A stretch of DNA of 64,000 nt from Flammulina velutipes (taxonomy: Eukaryota; Basidiomycota; Agaricomycetes; Agaricales; Physalacriaceae). Each line of letters begins with the position of its first letter. Position 1 is the first letter of the stretch. The translations under genes and the position numbers were made by a program. Positions 34,701 to 47,532 of this stretch are shown here, piece by piece. The stretch is from the NCBI GenBank assembly GCA_011800155.1, contig CM022370.1:1-64000 (forward strand), read 5' to 3'. Below the pieces are notes generated by a model. That model was not told the origin of the DNA. It ran no database searches and was given only the letters and a program-made list of their open reading frames with translations.

Positions 34701-36967
34701 CGCGTCTTCATGTATTACACAAGTAGTCCACCCCGTTGAATTTAAAATATCCGCTAGATGTTCAAACCTCAGTCATGGAAGTGACGCATGAGTGTACGAA
34801 TGCATGCCCAACGTCGGACGATACCGACCTGGACGTGGACGATGAAGAGCCGGCGGACTCCCAATCTGGGGGGGAAAACGACACGGGGTCGGATTCCGAG
34901 GAATCCGACGATGAGTACCGACCGATACTCCCATGTGCCGAGAGTAACGTTGTGGCGATGGATGAATCGAAGGGTGCGGTACAGGTTCATCATGCTTCCT
35001 TCTTCCCGCTAACCTTTGGTAGATTCGAACGATATCGGTGAATACGACAACATCAACGACCTGGATATCGACATGCTGGACGACATGGATGAGGGTGACA
35101 ACACCTCAGACAACGACGACATTTTGCTCAAACCCAAAGGTGCTCCTGCCGTGGCGCACAGATATGGTAAGCCAGTATTTTATCCTCTGTTGCGCGCGCT
35201 CTAACGGGGGATGTTCCAGATGTTCCTTTCCTCAACGACTTCGCCCCTTGGAGTATCCCAGCCGTCATAGATATCTTCAAAGCAGCGACGAACACACGGA
35301 AGGGCGACCTACCCGAGGTGGCGTCAACCCTAGATGCGTTCGCAAAGACCAAACGACTGCTTACGAAACACCCGTTGGACGAAGGGACCGCGTGCGCTGC
35401 TGCAATGACTTGGCCATTGCTTTCAGGCCTTGGGGCCCAAAGTGATTGCTTGGTCGCTGACAGTATCGTGCTACGGTGGCTCACGTTGCGTGCTCACCAC
35501 GAGCTGTCGGTTTGGATAAACGTCTGTCTGTCACTCAAGTCGGTGCATCGTGGCGAATGGATATTCAAGCTGGCCGACAGCGTCGAAAGTTTCCTTACGG
35601 AGGCGGATGGATCTACGGCTACTTTCAACTCCAACGATTTCCTGCAATCGCTCCCCATTGCGATTTGCGAGGTCCCTTATGCTGGCAAAAAGCGCCACAC
35701 TGAGATGAGCGCGTCCATCCATCGTCTCGTTATCACCGTCATCTGCAAGTGGTTCAATGTGTCCATCCTCGATCACGATAGGTCGCGTTTCTTGCGTGTG
35801 TTGCGTTCGGGACTACCTGTAGAGGTTTTCCTGCTCCCGGGGGTGTGGACGGCGTATATGGACCCCACACGACTTGCGAATTCAAAGCGCGCAAAGACTC
35901 GACCGCTTACCAAGGGCGACTTCGAACGACTACGTGACAACTTGGCAAACCACGTATTGTTGACTACCGAGTCATGCGAGCAATTCGCTGAGCTGGGCCG
36001 CAGGGTATCCTCGTACCTCCAACGCCCTTCCCAAGCACTTCCTGCTAGTTCCGGGCCTCAACCACTCCCTACCCTTTCTATTTCAACAACTCCAACTGGT
36101 GTAGCGCCCACTGCCGACACTTTCCCAGAAACGCAACGAATGCAAATTTATGTGGCAGTCCGGGACTTTTTGCGGTCTTGCCTTCCCCTCATGGACGATC
36201 CGGCACTTCCGATGTCTACCATGCCAAACTGGGAGAAGGCCGTTAACAACCTGGACTACTACCTGCCCTTCCGTGAGAAGTCCCCTTCGCGCGTCGCCAT
36301 CCTGGAATCCCCCAACAGTCCTTACTCTCTCACGAACATTCGAACCCCTCCGGGAATCTTCAGTGCCATGGTGTACCGGGGCATACTTTACAACACGCAG
36401 GCGCTTCACGAGGGAGCCCGCAGTGGCCAGTCGTTCATGTTCTCCACCCTGGCGGAATGGAAGGCGTACCGTGGGCCGTTGGATGCTAATGAGGCGTACT
36501 ACTGCAATATCGGCGCGTATGGAACAACAAACTTGCGAAGCTCTCGAAACGCTGACGCATACTGGGACGGCAGTCGATACGTTAGCGACCTGGTGTCAGG
36601 TGGGCTAGGATTTAAAGAGTTGGTGCACCGGATCGCAACCGCCAAGGCGGCCAACGGCAGGACAATGTTCGTGGGATTCGGAAAGCTCACTTCATACCTA
36701 TTTGTTGTGGATCTTGTATACGCCGGGGCTGTGAAGACACCTTCATTGGAGGAATTGGCGGACGTGGTGATTATGTTGGACAAAGGTGCGATGAAACAAC
36801 TGGTGACTCTTGGTGTTCCTGCCACCATGGTACGTGAGGAGTTTATTGGCCTCTGTCGCTTCCTTTCCTCCGACGAAGGTCTCACACCGGAAGAGCGGGA
36901 TAGCATGGGATTCGACGGATTTGTTGGCGAGCATGGTTTATGCAAACGTGGACGCTTTTGGACGTGA
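31786..36967 (+). CDS. 2OG-Fe(II) oxygenase-like domain (TET/JBP-like layout) with chromodomain-like segment, 1476 aa
   Basis: Fifteen exons join in phase (48-61-nt introns) to exactly 1477 codons. A basic N-terminus precedes a double-stranded beta-helix-like segment: H325-Y-D327 (KKHYDGND), then LPEGYEGGRF, then H378 in RWHGGTPP and R401 in HAYRW, candidates for the iron- and 2-oxoglutarate-binding residues. Helical sequence follows, then NLS-like clusters (TKKRKRGKE, KRPRRK), and at about 712-767 a chromodomain-like stretch (EVFNVKKIVGHKLEHGKYAFLC then W). An acidic linker leads to a ~600-aa C-terminal part with no known domain. TET/JBP enzymes oxidise methylated bases in DNA and are expanded in agaricomycetes; DNA as substrate here is inference. 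The join over 34698-34757 is the weakest: without it the first protein would stop at 34726 and a second gene would start at 34775. Confidence 0.68.
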
Positions 36968-37104
36968 TTATTTATATACATGCTACTTACTTATACTACC
37001 TAACTGTTTCATCGTAACTCATCTGACGCCACATATTCGGTCATGTGCTGTCACGTGGAGATAGGATAGCTCGGACCGGCTGTGCTTGAAAAAACGATCG
37101 GGCA

Positions 37105-37110
37105 TATATA
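37105..37110 (+). promoter_or_regulatory. TATA-like box of the 2152-aa gene
   Basis: CATATATAG lies about 45-50 bases upstream of the ATG at 37156, in a 188-base gap after the oxygenase gene, with a TTTC-rich leader between. Confidence 0.45.
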
Positions 37111-37155
37111 GTGGGTGCACCCGTGGATTTTTTCGCATCCCATTTCTTTCCCTCA

Positions 37156-40100
37156 ATGTCAAAAGTTACTCCAAGGAGCGTCCGACGGGTTCCCGCCGCT
37201 GTCGGTTCGGTATGTCTTTACACCGCTTCGAGATGCCATTCAACTCACTGCGGTTAATCTAGGTCAACCGAACCCCAACACCAGTCGACGATGTTACCGT
37301 AGTTGTACCTCCAAATGCCACCAAGAACAAGGGGCAATCCGGGCGGGTTAAGAAAAGACGTCAGACCGAAATAGTCCTGTCAAGCGGAAGTGAAGGGGAA
37401 TCCACCGTGCGTATGCAAGCCAAATGGTTTAACCTCCAAACTCAAATTCATCAGTCAAAGCCCCCCTTGAAGAAAGTCAAAACTGAACCTCCCACCGATA
37501 CCGTGCCATGCTTGACGCAACCCCTTGCTGTACGTGATCCAAATGCAGGCGTTAACGTTCCAAAAAATTGATCCACGCAGCCCATGCCTTCCTCCCTTGC
37601 TGAAGATCGGGTGGCCGCCAAGGTGAATTTTGCACTAACTTGAAAAAAGCCGACATCGGACTCATTGCTCCGAAAGTTGGCCAGGATTGCTAAGCAACGA
37701 GCTGAATCTCTTAGCGCCACACAGGCTAGGCTTAGATCAATTAGTCCAACCTATGCCGAGTCCGTCAGCAGCGTGAGTCCCTACGTATTCTTTACTCCCA
37801 ACGTGATGTCTTACGTTTACACACAGAACGTTGGGACTATCACCAAGGTAAGTGTTTCCTTACCCATGTTGGTGTTTACGGCGATAACGACTGGACGGCA
37901 GGCCCCTGTGGCGTCCCGTATAACGCATGGTGTCACTATGAAGACAGGTCCGAAGATGACTTCAGGCCCCGTACGTGACTTTTGCATAGCAGCAGACCCA
38001 ACGTTCACCTGCGCATTCCAAAGAACGACGTGTCAGCTACCCAGCTGACAAAGAAGATTCACCCAAAGAAAGTTCAAGGTCCCCTTCTTGTCTCCACGTC
38101 ATCCCTCCGACCGATTACCAAGACAGCGGGGCCTCCAGTATTGACTGAAGACGCACCACCCCCCGCAATCCTTGTCATGAAAAAGGCATCACATGATCAT
38201 CCACGTAATCCATATCAACACTTACACTGCCTTTACAGACGTCCGAGGCAGCCAATCTTCAAGAACACAAGGGTGGAAAAAAGTCATCGTCCGTTCGCAC
38301 CAATGGGCAGCTGGCTGATAGGGTACTCTCGCAATACGTAGATTCATCTGCGTTCACTAAACCACCCACCCAGGTAGCGCCTCCTGTCGATAGTGTTCCT
38401 CCTGCCAAGGTCAACGCTGTGAATGGCCATACAAATAAGGTATGGTTCGTCCTACTACAGACATGCATATCCCGACGCCTTCAAGGTTTCAAGTGGCGCG
38501 ATTGAAGAGCCCAATGGTCGTAAGCCCTCATCGCGCATTCCCGCTCACAAGGTTGCAGAAATGAATGTGTGCCCTACCGTTAATGTCTTTTACGTTTCGT
38601 CTACTCATGCCAATGATTAGACCCCAGGGATCTTGCCGAATCCGAGCCTTTCCACGGTAAAACCGAAAGCCAAGGTAGTGTCTCCCTCAAGCTATATCCT
38701 TGTCGTTTACCATTGGAAACCTGCAGGCACCCGCCCTAGCAGAAGTGGACTCCCAGTTATTAGTTCCGATTCACGCCAACCCCTCACCTAGGACGATAAA
38801 GGTACATGGCTTTTCTATGGTGTACTACACCGTACTGAGGGAGACCCTTAGCCTGCAGCCCCAGTTGCGAAACTATCTGCCAAACTCCTAGGGAAAACGC
38901 CAGAAACAAGTTCAAACCCGAAAGCGGTGAGTCGTGTGTTCCTTGACTCGATTGTTTACTAACACAAGTAACAGACGATCAATAGTATTGAACCCGAAGG
39001 GGCTCGAATGCACCTTCCTGTTCGTGCAAAACTGAAAGGCTCAACGAAGAAGGTACGGAACTGTCCACCCTTTGATTGTCTTCAGTTACCCACGTACGCC
39101 CAGACGCCAGCTCCTGTACCTAATGACGCATGGGTACAGCAGGACTGGGAGAAGGATGACAATGATCCTTCGCTACGCCCTCCAGGTGAACTACCAAGAA
39201 TGTCTGAGGCGGTACGTGATACAACGTTACATGCGCTTGCATTTCCTAACGTTGTACGTTGCCCCAGGGACCTTCGCTTGTTGCACAAAAGACCTCCGAA
39301 ACCTATCAACGCGACACTGGAGACGATACACAACGTAAACGACGGAAGACGAATGAGGTAGCCAAAAATGCTTTGTTCTCTTTGGCCCTAGTTAACGTTC
39401 ACCTGTTAGCAGCCTTGGTATGAGTCCATGCCTAGAGGGCCTTACGATTCACCGGGACCTGTCGTTACTGTCCGTACCTTTCAGCGTGCACCCTGATGTA
39501 CATCTAACTCCAATCTAGCGCACAAGGCCATCTTCCATCACAAAGGACAAGGTTCGTCGCTATTCTGTGAAACCTTGACGGTTTACTTATGCTCGTCCCA
39601 AGCGGGCCGTTGTTCCTTTCTTGAAGGTAGATCGTTCACTTGTTTCGCGCCAACGTTACTGACAAATAGTTAGGGATCCAGTACCAGGGATCCAACGACC
39701 CCTCAAAATGCTGTGACTGGCCCCGCGGTCGTTCCACCCCCAGGTCCTATAAAGAGGCGCTCTATTGTGACTGCTACGACCGTGTCGATTCCGTATGCTG
39801 TACCTCTACCCTTAACTCAGATTCCTACACAGGTACGCCACCATACCTCGACCTGATAAACTTCGTTGATTGTGACTTTTTTATGATAGGATTCAGAATG
39901 GCCTGAAGATCAGCAGTCCCCCACCGAGCACCGTAAGCGAAAGGCTCGTACTGTAGACGAGGATGTGGCGTCAGACAATGTCAATGACTTTGGCGGCATT
40001 ACCTCGTCGGAATCCGGACGACAACACAACCGACTGCGACACCCCGCAGGGCACCCATCGTCCGACGATGTGTACCCTTCATCGGATACCCAACTTGAAG

Positions 40101-43100
40101 TAGAGCCAGCATCCGCCAAGGTGATGATCCTAGTTTGTATGCTATCAATGTTGTCTTACCTTGTTGTTACTAGGCGAAAGGGAAGCGACCCGAGAAGGTC
40201 ATGGTGAATATACTTTCGCAAGATGATGTAGGTTTCACTTACTCACCCCAACACTTTGAAACCCTGACATCTTACAGGAGGAGGGGTCTACGATTGAGCA
40301 ACAAATCAAGCAAGTGAGTACAACGGTGCGAGTGACTCTAAAATCTGCCAGCTGATGCACGCAATGTAGCTGGATATCACCGACGCCATGCGCGCACGAG
40401 TAAACAAAGGCGCCGAAGGCAATCTCAAAGCAATGGTGCACGCGGTTGAGGAAACAATGGTTGGCTTTGCACTCGTGAATATCACGACGTTGGACAAGTT
40501 GACACCTGATGGGTACAAGATCACCAGAGAGGGCCTGAACCCACGGGCAACGACCGATAAGGGTATAAGCCACATTTTCGATGGAACAAACGAGGGAATT
40601 TCGGTCCACAACATGTCCCAAAAGCACGCAATCTTGGGTGCAGCTTCCCTCCGTCAAATTGATCGCTCATGTCTGTCGATGAGCACAAAGGGGCCCTACA
40701 AGAAGCTCCGAACGAAACCAGGCGCGGGTCCGGTCTTGGTTTTACTCACCAATGGAAGTCACCGAATCGGGATGATGACAAACTTGGTCCTTGCACCGTT
40801 AAAGGACAAAAAGGCGAAAATGGAGGCCTCCATGGCAAGGGTGTCGGCGGGTTCTTTGGAACATACTCGTTTTGAAAAGGAGATCCTCAGGCTCAAGAAT
40901 GCTATAAAAGAAAACAGCTACTGGTTGATGAAGTTCCATGATCTTGGTACGTCTAGTTAATTTTTGTCGGACTCATGTCGAGTACTGAATACATGTTAAG
41001 ATGTCATCAACGCAAATAGCAACGCCACGGACCTACTCTCCATATTGTCGTCCAACATGCAACCAAACGTTGTGTCTGAGGGGGAACCCAACAAAATTTG
41101 GATGATTGCTGCAGGCGTCAGGGATGATGTAGGACTGAGCGACAAGGACTTCCTGCTTAAGCTGGCAAAGACGACGGCCTATTTTGTCGAGCCGGCAAAA
41201 AGCAGTGACAGACTTCGGATGGTCACCCGGAATCCTTCCCTGATGCGCACTTTCTCTGCACTTTGGCCACTTCTCCACTTCAACCCACCGACGGTCTTGC
41301 CCGTGCGGGTAGATGTTCTCAACACAATCGCTGGATTGACGGACGCGGTCAGTTCTGCCCCTTCGTTTCTGGTTGATGCCCTAAACTTTGCCAGATATTC
41401 AACGCTGCTATTCAATCAAGCATATTGCAGCTCTATTTCTTTGCTTCGCCTGCCCTGGGGGATGCTCTGCTCGAAGAGGGTTACACGTCACTATCTGATC
41501 TTGAAAAACCGCAATACCTCACAGGCATTGTCAACAAGTTCATTACCTGGTTCGGTGCATCACCGAATAGGTCGCCCCCTGGAATTAAACTCATGGAGGC
41601 CCTGGACGCGGCATTTTGCAAGTGTTTGAAGGATGCGTTCCCTTCACAGTTCGGTGCGAGCATTGGATCCGACGACCACTTGAAATGGGAAGAATGTCTG
41701 GACGCTTACATCGTCGCCGTGACCGCTAGCGTCCAAGCCAACCAACTGGACGATCCTATTTCGGTCTCCGTTGAGAAACGTCTCTTCTACTTGTTGAAGA
41801 CCCCTATTCTGTGCTGCTTCCCCACTAACCACATGGTGGTCCTCGACACACCTTTTCCTGTGTTCACGTACCACGTCTTTGTGTGTCTCAGGGACATAAT
41901 GGCTGGACGCCAGAACCAGGGGACCAATACCAACGCAAAGCGTGCGTGGAAGTTTTTGTGGACGGCGGTTCGTCATTTTTAACACGCGAACTTTCTTTCG
42001 CTGACTTTGACGTTCAGCTGGCTGGAATGATCGAGTTTACGGCCGTCAAGGAATTGAAGGCTGGCCCATCCACGCTTTCAAGGATGATAGCGACCATTAA
42101 CGACAACCTAGCCACGACGGAGCTATTGACTGCGACAGCGCTGGCCACTTGTTTTCTCTCTCATCTTGGTGCACTGAAATACGGCGTCGCGTATATCCTG
42201 AAACACTTGAATAACTACAAGAACGCCATTCAACCGTTGGAGTCAAAGGACAAAGTTAAAATGTTGCAATGTCTCGCGGTCTTCCACGATACTACACTCG
42301 ACGAAGTCACCCATTTCGACACGGCTGTCACGGGAATCCTGAAGGCGAATGTGTCGATGAAGAGTAAACGACCTTTACTGGTGATGGAGGACGTGCTTGC
42401 AACGTGGGAACGATCACTCTCCCCCTACTATCTGGTTCAGCTCGACGCCGTTGTTTCCATGCTGAATGTTTCCCGAGCTAAATGGCACAAGGTTGGAGCG
42501 CGCGAACTTAAAAAGGACGTGAACGTCATTCACAACGCGCTCATCCACGCAATTCTGCTTGAACGCCTTTCCAAGAATGCTCCCTTCAACGACCTCCGCC
42601 TCAGTGTTCTACGTGTGGCGCATGGCCTGGAGGACGACGATCCTGCACCGGATGTGTACCAGTACCAGTGGGATGGTATAAGTCGGGAGGCAACTGGGAG
42701 CGACGACGACGAAATTATCGCGGACCAACAGGATGACTACAAAGATTTCTTGGCTTTCGACAAGAGCGTCAAGGCTTTGATGAATTCCACGACCATCATG
42801 AAGTTCCCAGACCCCAGAACGGACGGAATGATGTTCGATCAAGATGTAGTGTCGACCTTCCACGACTTCCGAGCCGTACGTCATATAACCCTTCGATGAT
42901 GAGTGATGTACTAACACAGTTTTAGGCCGTCTTTCTTTCACATGCGAAGATGGCTCTACTAAAGCAGAATCCTATGTTAATTCACATGGACTTGGATTTG
43001 GAGTGGGCGAAGAACGAACTAGATCGAACACGGTCTTGTGGGTTTGCCGCTGTGCCGCGTACGGTGGTTGACAAGCATTTCGACGCTATTGTGTCGTCTC

Positions 43101-45207
43101 TCAAGGACGAAGACGACGTTGATGACGACAACGCTTCTAATGCCGACACAGATTCGGATAGCAACGCCGACGATGGTATGGACATTGACGGAAAGGAGGA
43201 CGAGTCCGGTTTCGAAGACGACGACGTTGACGACAGTGTTGATGACGATGAGGATATCTTGATAAACGACCTTTCAACCTCGATCCATAACGGTGACGAC
43301 GACAGTTCTGGTGCGCTTGGGGAAGAAGGAGAAGCGGAGGGAAGAGTAGAGAACGATTATGATGATGAGGATGTGGCAGGGGACGAGGAGAATCGTGAGG
43401 AACTTGTCGACGAAGGAGGTTTGGAAGACCTCGCGGGGATTATTGGGGAGGGAAGTGGGAGTGACGCTGATGCTGAAGCGATGGAGGGGGATCACTTGGC
43501 GATTCAAAGCGTGGACGTTGATGGGTCACGGGATACTGGTTCTGGAGTGGACAGCATAGAAGGGTTGGACGCAGGTGGATGTGACGGGTCCGAGCGGGGT
43601 GCTGCCAACGCCAACGTCAGTAGGGTCGAAGACATGGAAGGGGAGGACGCTGATGGGATGGAGAGGACGATTGAAGGAGGCGCCGACATGGATGATGAAC
43701 ACAACGAAGGTGTCCCAACTGGTCCAACAGAGGAGACGGGTGAAGAAGACACCAACACCGATGACGCCACTGACGAAGATGAGGAAGGGGAGGTTGTTGA
43801 TGAATCGGGAGAAGGAGTCGCCGACCCCAATGGCGCCGCAGAAGAAGAAATGGAAGGGGACGGCGCTGGCGAGAAAGAGGGGTCAATTGAAGGTGGTGCT
43901 GACGCTAGTGACGCCACATACGAAGACATGGAAGTGGACCGCACGGGTGGAACGGAAGAGAGCGATAAAGGAGGCGCCAACGTGGATGACGCCGCTGACA
44001 ACAATGTCGCCAAAGACAAAGACATGGAACTGGAGGGCTCTGGTGGAACAGAGGGGACCGGTAACGAAGGAGCAAACGTGATTGGCACTCGAGGTGAAAT
44101 CGTGGACGCTGAACAGATGCGTCTAGCGGTCCGTGCTATGGACTGTGACTCAAGTGTTGGCATCGACACTGCCCACGTCGTACCGGGAGACGTTGGCTTA
44201 GAAGGGTCCAACGTGGATGACGCCGTGCGGGACGATTCCAATCTTCTGACGAATGTGTCCCTTGAGGTAGAGGTCGCTCCACGTGATCAGAGGGTACTTA
44301 CAGATTCAGCGTCGCCTGAGCCTGCCAAGATGGCAATTGTTCTTGCACCCACAAGCATCACTGATCCCGTAGCAGGCCCTGTTAACGCCAACGACCTATG
44401 GAACGTCGCAGATGAAGATGTTGAGCGGGTAGAGCACGTCAGAGTTAATAAAGGGGGTGCCGATGAAAATGGAGAACACGGTGAAGGCACAGGTGGAGAT
44501 GCCGATGCCAGTGCAGATAGCGACAACGGTACGTAGCATTATTGCTGTGGCTGCATGTACCAAGTTGACCACACTTCCAGACGATGTCATTCCGACATCA
44601 TACACGAAAAGTGGCAATACCGAAGGTGTGTCGTCCTGTGCTTATTTTGAATGTGGCTGACTTTGAAACTTAGATCAAAAGGACGACATTTACGCCACAA
44701 AATCAGCAGCAGAGGCTTTACTAGACGGCCTGCGTGACTGCTACGTTAAGCTCTATGGTCGTGTGCACTATGGAACACGAACGATAGCCGTAAGATTATT
44801 TGTTTTCTTTCTCGAACGATATTAATGTATTATTGCAGAAATTGAAGCACGCCTCCAACGATATTGCTTGGCTGGATGGTTTGGGAACGGCGTTGACTCC
44901 GGCTCACATGTTTAAATCCGAGATTTACTGCATGGTTTACTCCATTGCACGGGTTGTCGACGATAACTGGCCGGCGAACGATTTCAACATCAAGACGCGC
45001 GCACAAGTGTTGTACAAGCGATGGAAGGCCGAATACGATTTTGATTTGCAAAAGCTGAGACAGCCATTACGGCCAGTGACGTATGCGCAGCTGGTGCTCA
45101 CACAGGAAGAGGAGGAGCTGATAGAAGACGAGGAAGATGATGGTAATGAATCCGACGGCTATGGGATATTGTCGGATTATTGGAAGGTTGAACTCAGCGA
45201 TCAGTAA
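37156..45207 (+). CDS. Very large unknown protein, 32 exons, 2152 aa
   Basis: Thirty-two exons join in phase (introns 46-57 nt) to exactly 2153 codons. Residues 1-657 come from 24 tiny exons (21-231 nt), nearly all phase 0 and often ending AAG before the intron; they encode Pro/Ser/Lys/Thr-rich, disordered-looking sequence with NLS-like clusters (VKKRRQ, HRKRKA, RKRRK). Intron 8 (38186-38238) starts GC rather than GT but is 53 nt like its neighbours. Residues 658-1442 form a compositionally normal, mostly helical core (LDITDAMRARVNKGAEGNL..., NKFITWFGA) that I cannot assign. Residues 1443-1977 are an acidic Gly/Glu/Asp-rich repeat-like region; the last 175 residues are ordered again and end acidic (EEEELIEDEEDDG). 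It looks nuclear and chromatin-related by composition only. Confidence 0.65.
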
Positions 45208-45653
45208 CCTGTACCACTTTCTAATTCTACCGCTGCTTCCATTCAATCTGTTATTTCTTGCTGGACGGCATCCCAACCACGCGTTCATCCTGTATGTGCG
45301 GGAAATGTTCTTTGCAAGTAGACGTTACTTGATCGAACATAAAATCGGTATAAATGGTTATTGACCAGCTTACGGCGGATGTGGCGCATACCGTAACGTA
45401 GGTGTGGTATCCTGTCGTAGGATGTACGCAAGACGACGGTATGAGATGGATTTGATATACAGCCAAATATTCTGTACTTATATCACGAGCACAAGGTGGT
45501 TGATTGATCACATATGTTGCGCCACTTATTTTTGCTCCCACGGGGGACTTGGTAAATAGTGGCAAACTCACGAGATATTACGGGAGCGAACCTTATATCT
45601 ATAACGTTCCCACCACAACTAGGTCATTCTCATATTCCTGGCCCTGTCGCGAC
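45208..45653. other. Intergenic, no supported gene
   Basis: AT-richer sequence between the 2152-aa gene and the 219-aa gene. Short frames only. Confidence 0.6.
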
Positions 45654-46421
45654 ATGAATCCACGAAGACGCACCAAGCCCATTCGTCATGCAGATTCCAA
45701 CACCGACTCGACGAAGGACCACGAATACATCGTCGTAAATTCATCGTCGCCTCCACCCACCGAATCTCCAGGCTATGGGGGTTCAACACTGTCTGCAACA
45801 GCGTCAATGGGCGCGCACATGGGTGAGGGTACGCCATCATGCTTGTAACAATCTCTCTCAGTCTCAGCTATTGCCCTTCTCAGGCGCCCAATCTACTACG
45901 GATGTTGACCTAAGCGCCAACGACGGTTCTCAATCTTGGGATCTCGATCGTCCCACGGCGGCACCTCACGCTACTGGGTCTTCTACCACTGTCAGACCGT
46001 CAACTCGTGAGCGAAAAGCACGTACTGGGATTACATCGTTGGATGATGTCATATCAAGTGATGGTGCGCTTCTCCTCTTTTAAATGTATGCATCCATTGA
46101 TTTTGCATAGGAAATATGTCTGTATCACGCGTAGCGGTGGATGTGGCAAGAGCGCTCTTTGTCCTCGCCGATGAACGTGGGCCTCAGCATGGGAATATTC
46201 GCGTTCTTGCACATCGTGTCCGAGGGATCGCCGTTCGTCTAGACAACGAGTTGAGGGAGGGCATTGCGAACACGTACGATGAGGCAGATCCAAGTGACGA
46301 TGGAACAGGAGATGACGGGCGCAATGAAGAAGAAGGAGATGACGACCCCCAGAATGAAGTGGAATACGAGGGGGAAGCCGGGACACCGTCACCTCCTACA
46401 AAGCGTCGACGTCTTGATTAG
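45654..46421 (+). CDS. Unknown 219-aa protein with acidic tail
   Basis: Exons 45654-45822, 45884-46063 and 46111-46421 join through introns of 61 and 47 nt to 220 codons. The N-terminus is basic then Ser/Pro-rich (MNPRRRTKPIRHADS), exon 2 ends RKARTGITSLDDV, exon 3 has a short helical core (VARALFVLADERGPQHGNIRV) and the C-terminus is strongly acidic before a PPTKRRRLD ending that looks like a nuclear signal. A decayed copy follows directly. The family is unknown. Confidence 0.6.
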
Positions 46422-46699
46422 TGTCAAGGGAGCAGGGGAAACTCAAAGGACATAGTTCGTCGTCGATAAAGTAATATTTGTGTATGGATTTTTGATGCTC
46501 AATTTGTAACGACAACCATTCAGGCCAACTGTGAATTTGCTCAGTGCTCCAATCGGCCTGCTCGTGCAAATCGACTGCGCCACACCACCAAAACGTTTAA
46601 ATTCCGAGGGCTAAGTTTCCAATGATTTGAGGCAGTTCATGGTCTGCACTTTACACATTCGTCTGAAAATCGACTGGTTAACCAGGATATTGGGCTACC

Positions 46700-47256
46700 G
46701 TTTTGATCTCCCGCAGCCACAGCTCATGCTACGTCCTCAGGCGCCAAATTAACCAACAATGTTCATCCAAGCATCGACGACAGCACAAAATCGTTCTTTT
46801 CCACTCTGCGCAAAGGCATATTTCGCAAGACGGTGTCTTCCACACTTATTGAAACACTAACCCATGAGCACATACCACATGCTGCAGTAGCATCATCGTA
46901 CATTGTTGTTGTCATTACAAATGATTGCATGATCTATTAAATGTTCGCTTTCATCAATTTTATCTAACCACTATGTCAGTAACACATGTAGCAATGGGTA
47001 TGGGAAGAGCACCCTACGTCCTTTCCGATGAAGGTTGGCCTCAGCGTGGGAATATGTGATTTCTTGCAGATCGCAGGAGTTCCCCGTTTTTCTAGACAAT
47101 GAGTCAAGTGTGCTGATTACCGAGCCGTACGATCTTACCGATCTGCCAGGTCCAACCGATGTTACCGATACTGATGCCGAAACGAGAAACAATGGGAAAA
47201 TCAAGAACAATGTCGTGACGGCACGATGCACTCACGGACTAAGCGGCAACATCTAG
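46700..47256 (+). pseudogene. Decayed tandem copy of the 219-aa gene
   Basis: From 46973 the sequence repeats exon 3 of the upstream gene: MSVTHVAMGMGRAPYVLSDE against MSVSRVAVDVARALFVLADE, with GWPQRGNM against GPQHGNI, and then stops (TGA at about 47058, TAG near 47094). Upstream, CTCAGGCGCCAAAT at about 46737 matches the acceptor and start of exon 2. The copy has several stops and no open frame across the exons. Confidence 0.68.
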
Positions 47257-47532
47257 ATAAATATCAACAATATGGGGGGAGAATTAAGAAAGACACAATC
47301 ATATCCATACATTTTGTAGGCAATCTATAGATTCTATAACCAAGATGGTCCAGATACCAACAGTATGAGGAAACATTTCAATGTTCATGGGCTGGGCCTG
47401 CCGAGTGGCCGGCTCATGCAAAGCATCGGCCCCACTCGGCTGCCGTGCGGCATCTAGTGACCTATGTGCTGCATAACCTTTGGCAACACTGTAGTGTTCG
47501 GACACTCCGATCATTGTGATCCCGTGCCTTGC

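Noticed and set aside
43504..44241. 245-codon minus-strand Ser/Pro-rich ORF
   Set aside because: Antisense shadow of the acidic repeat region of the 2152-aa gene; the GAN-rich codons give Ser/Pro-rich reverse frames.
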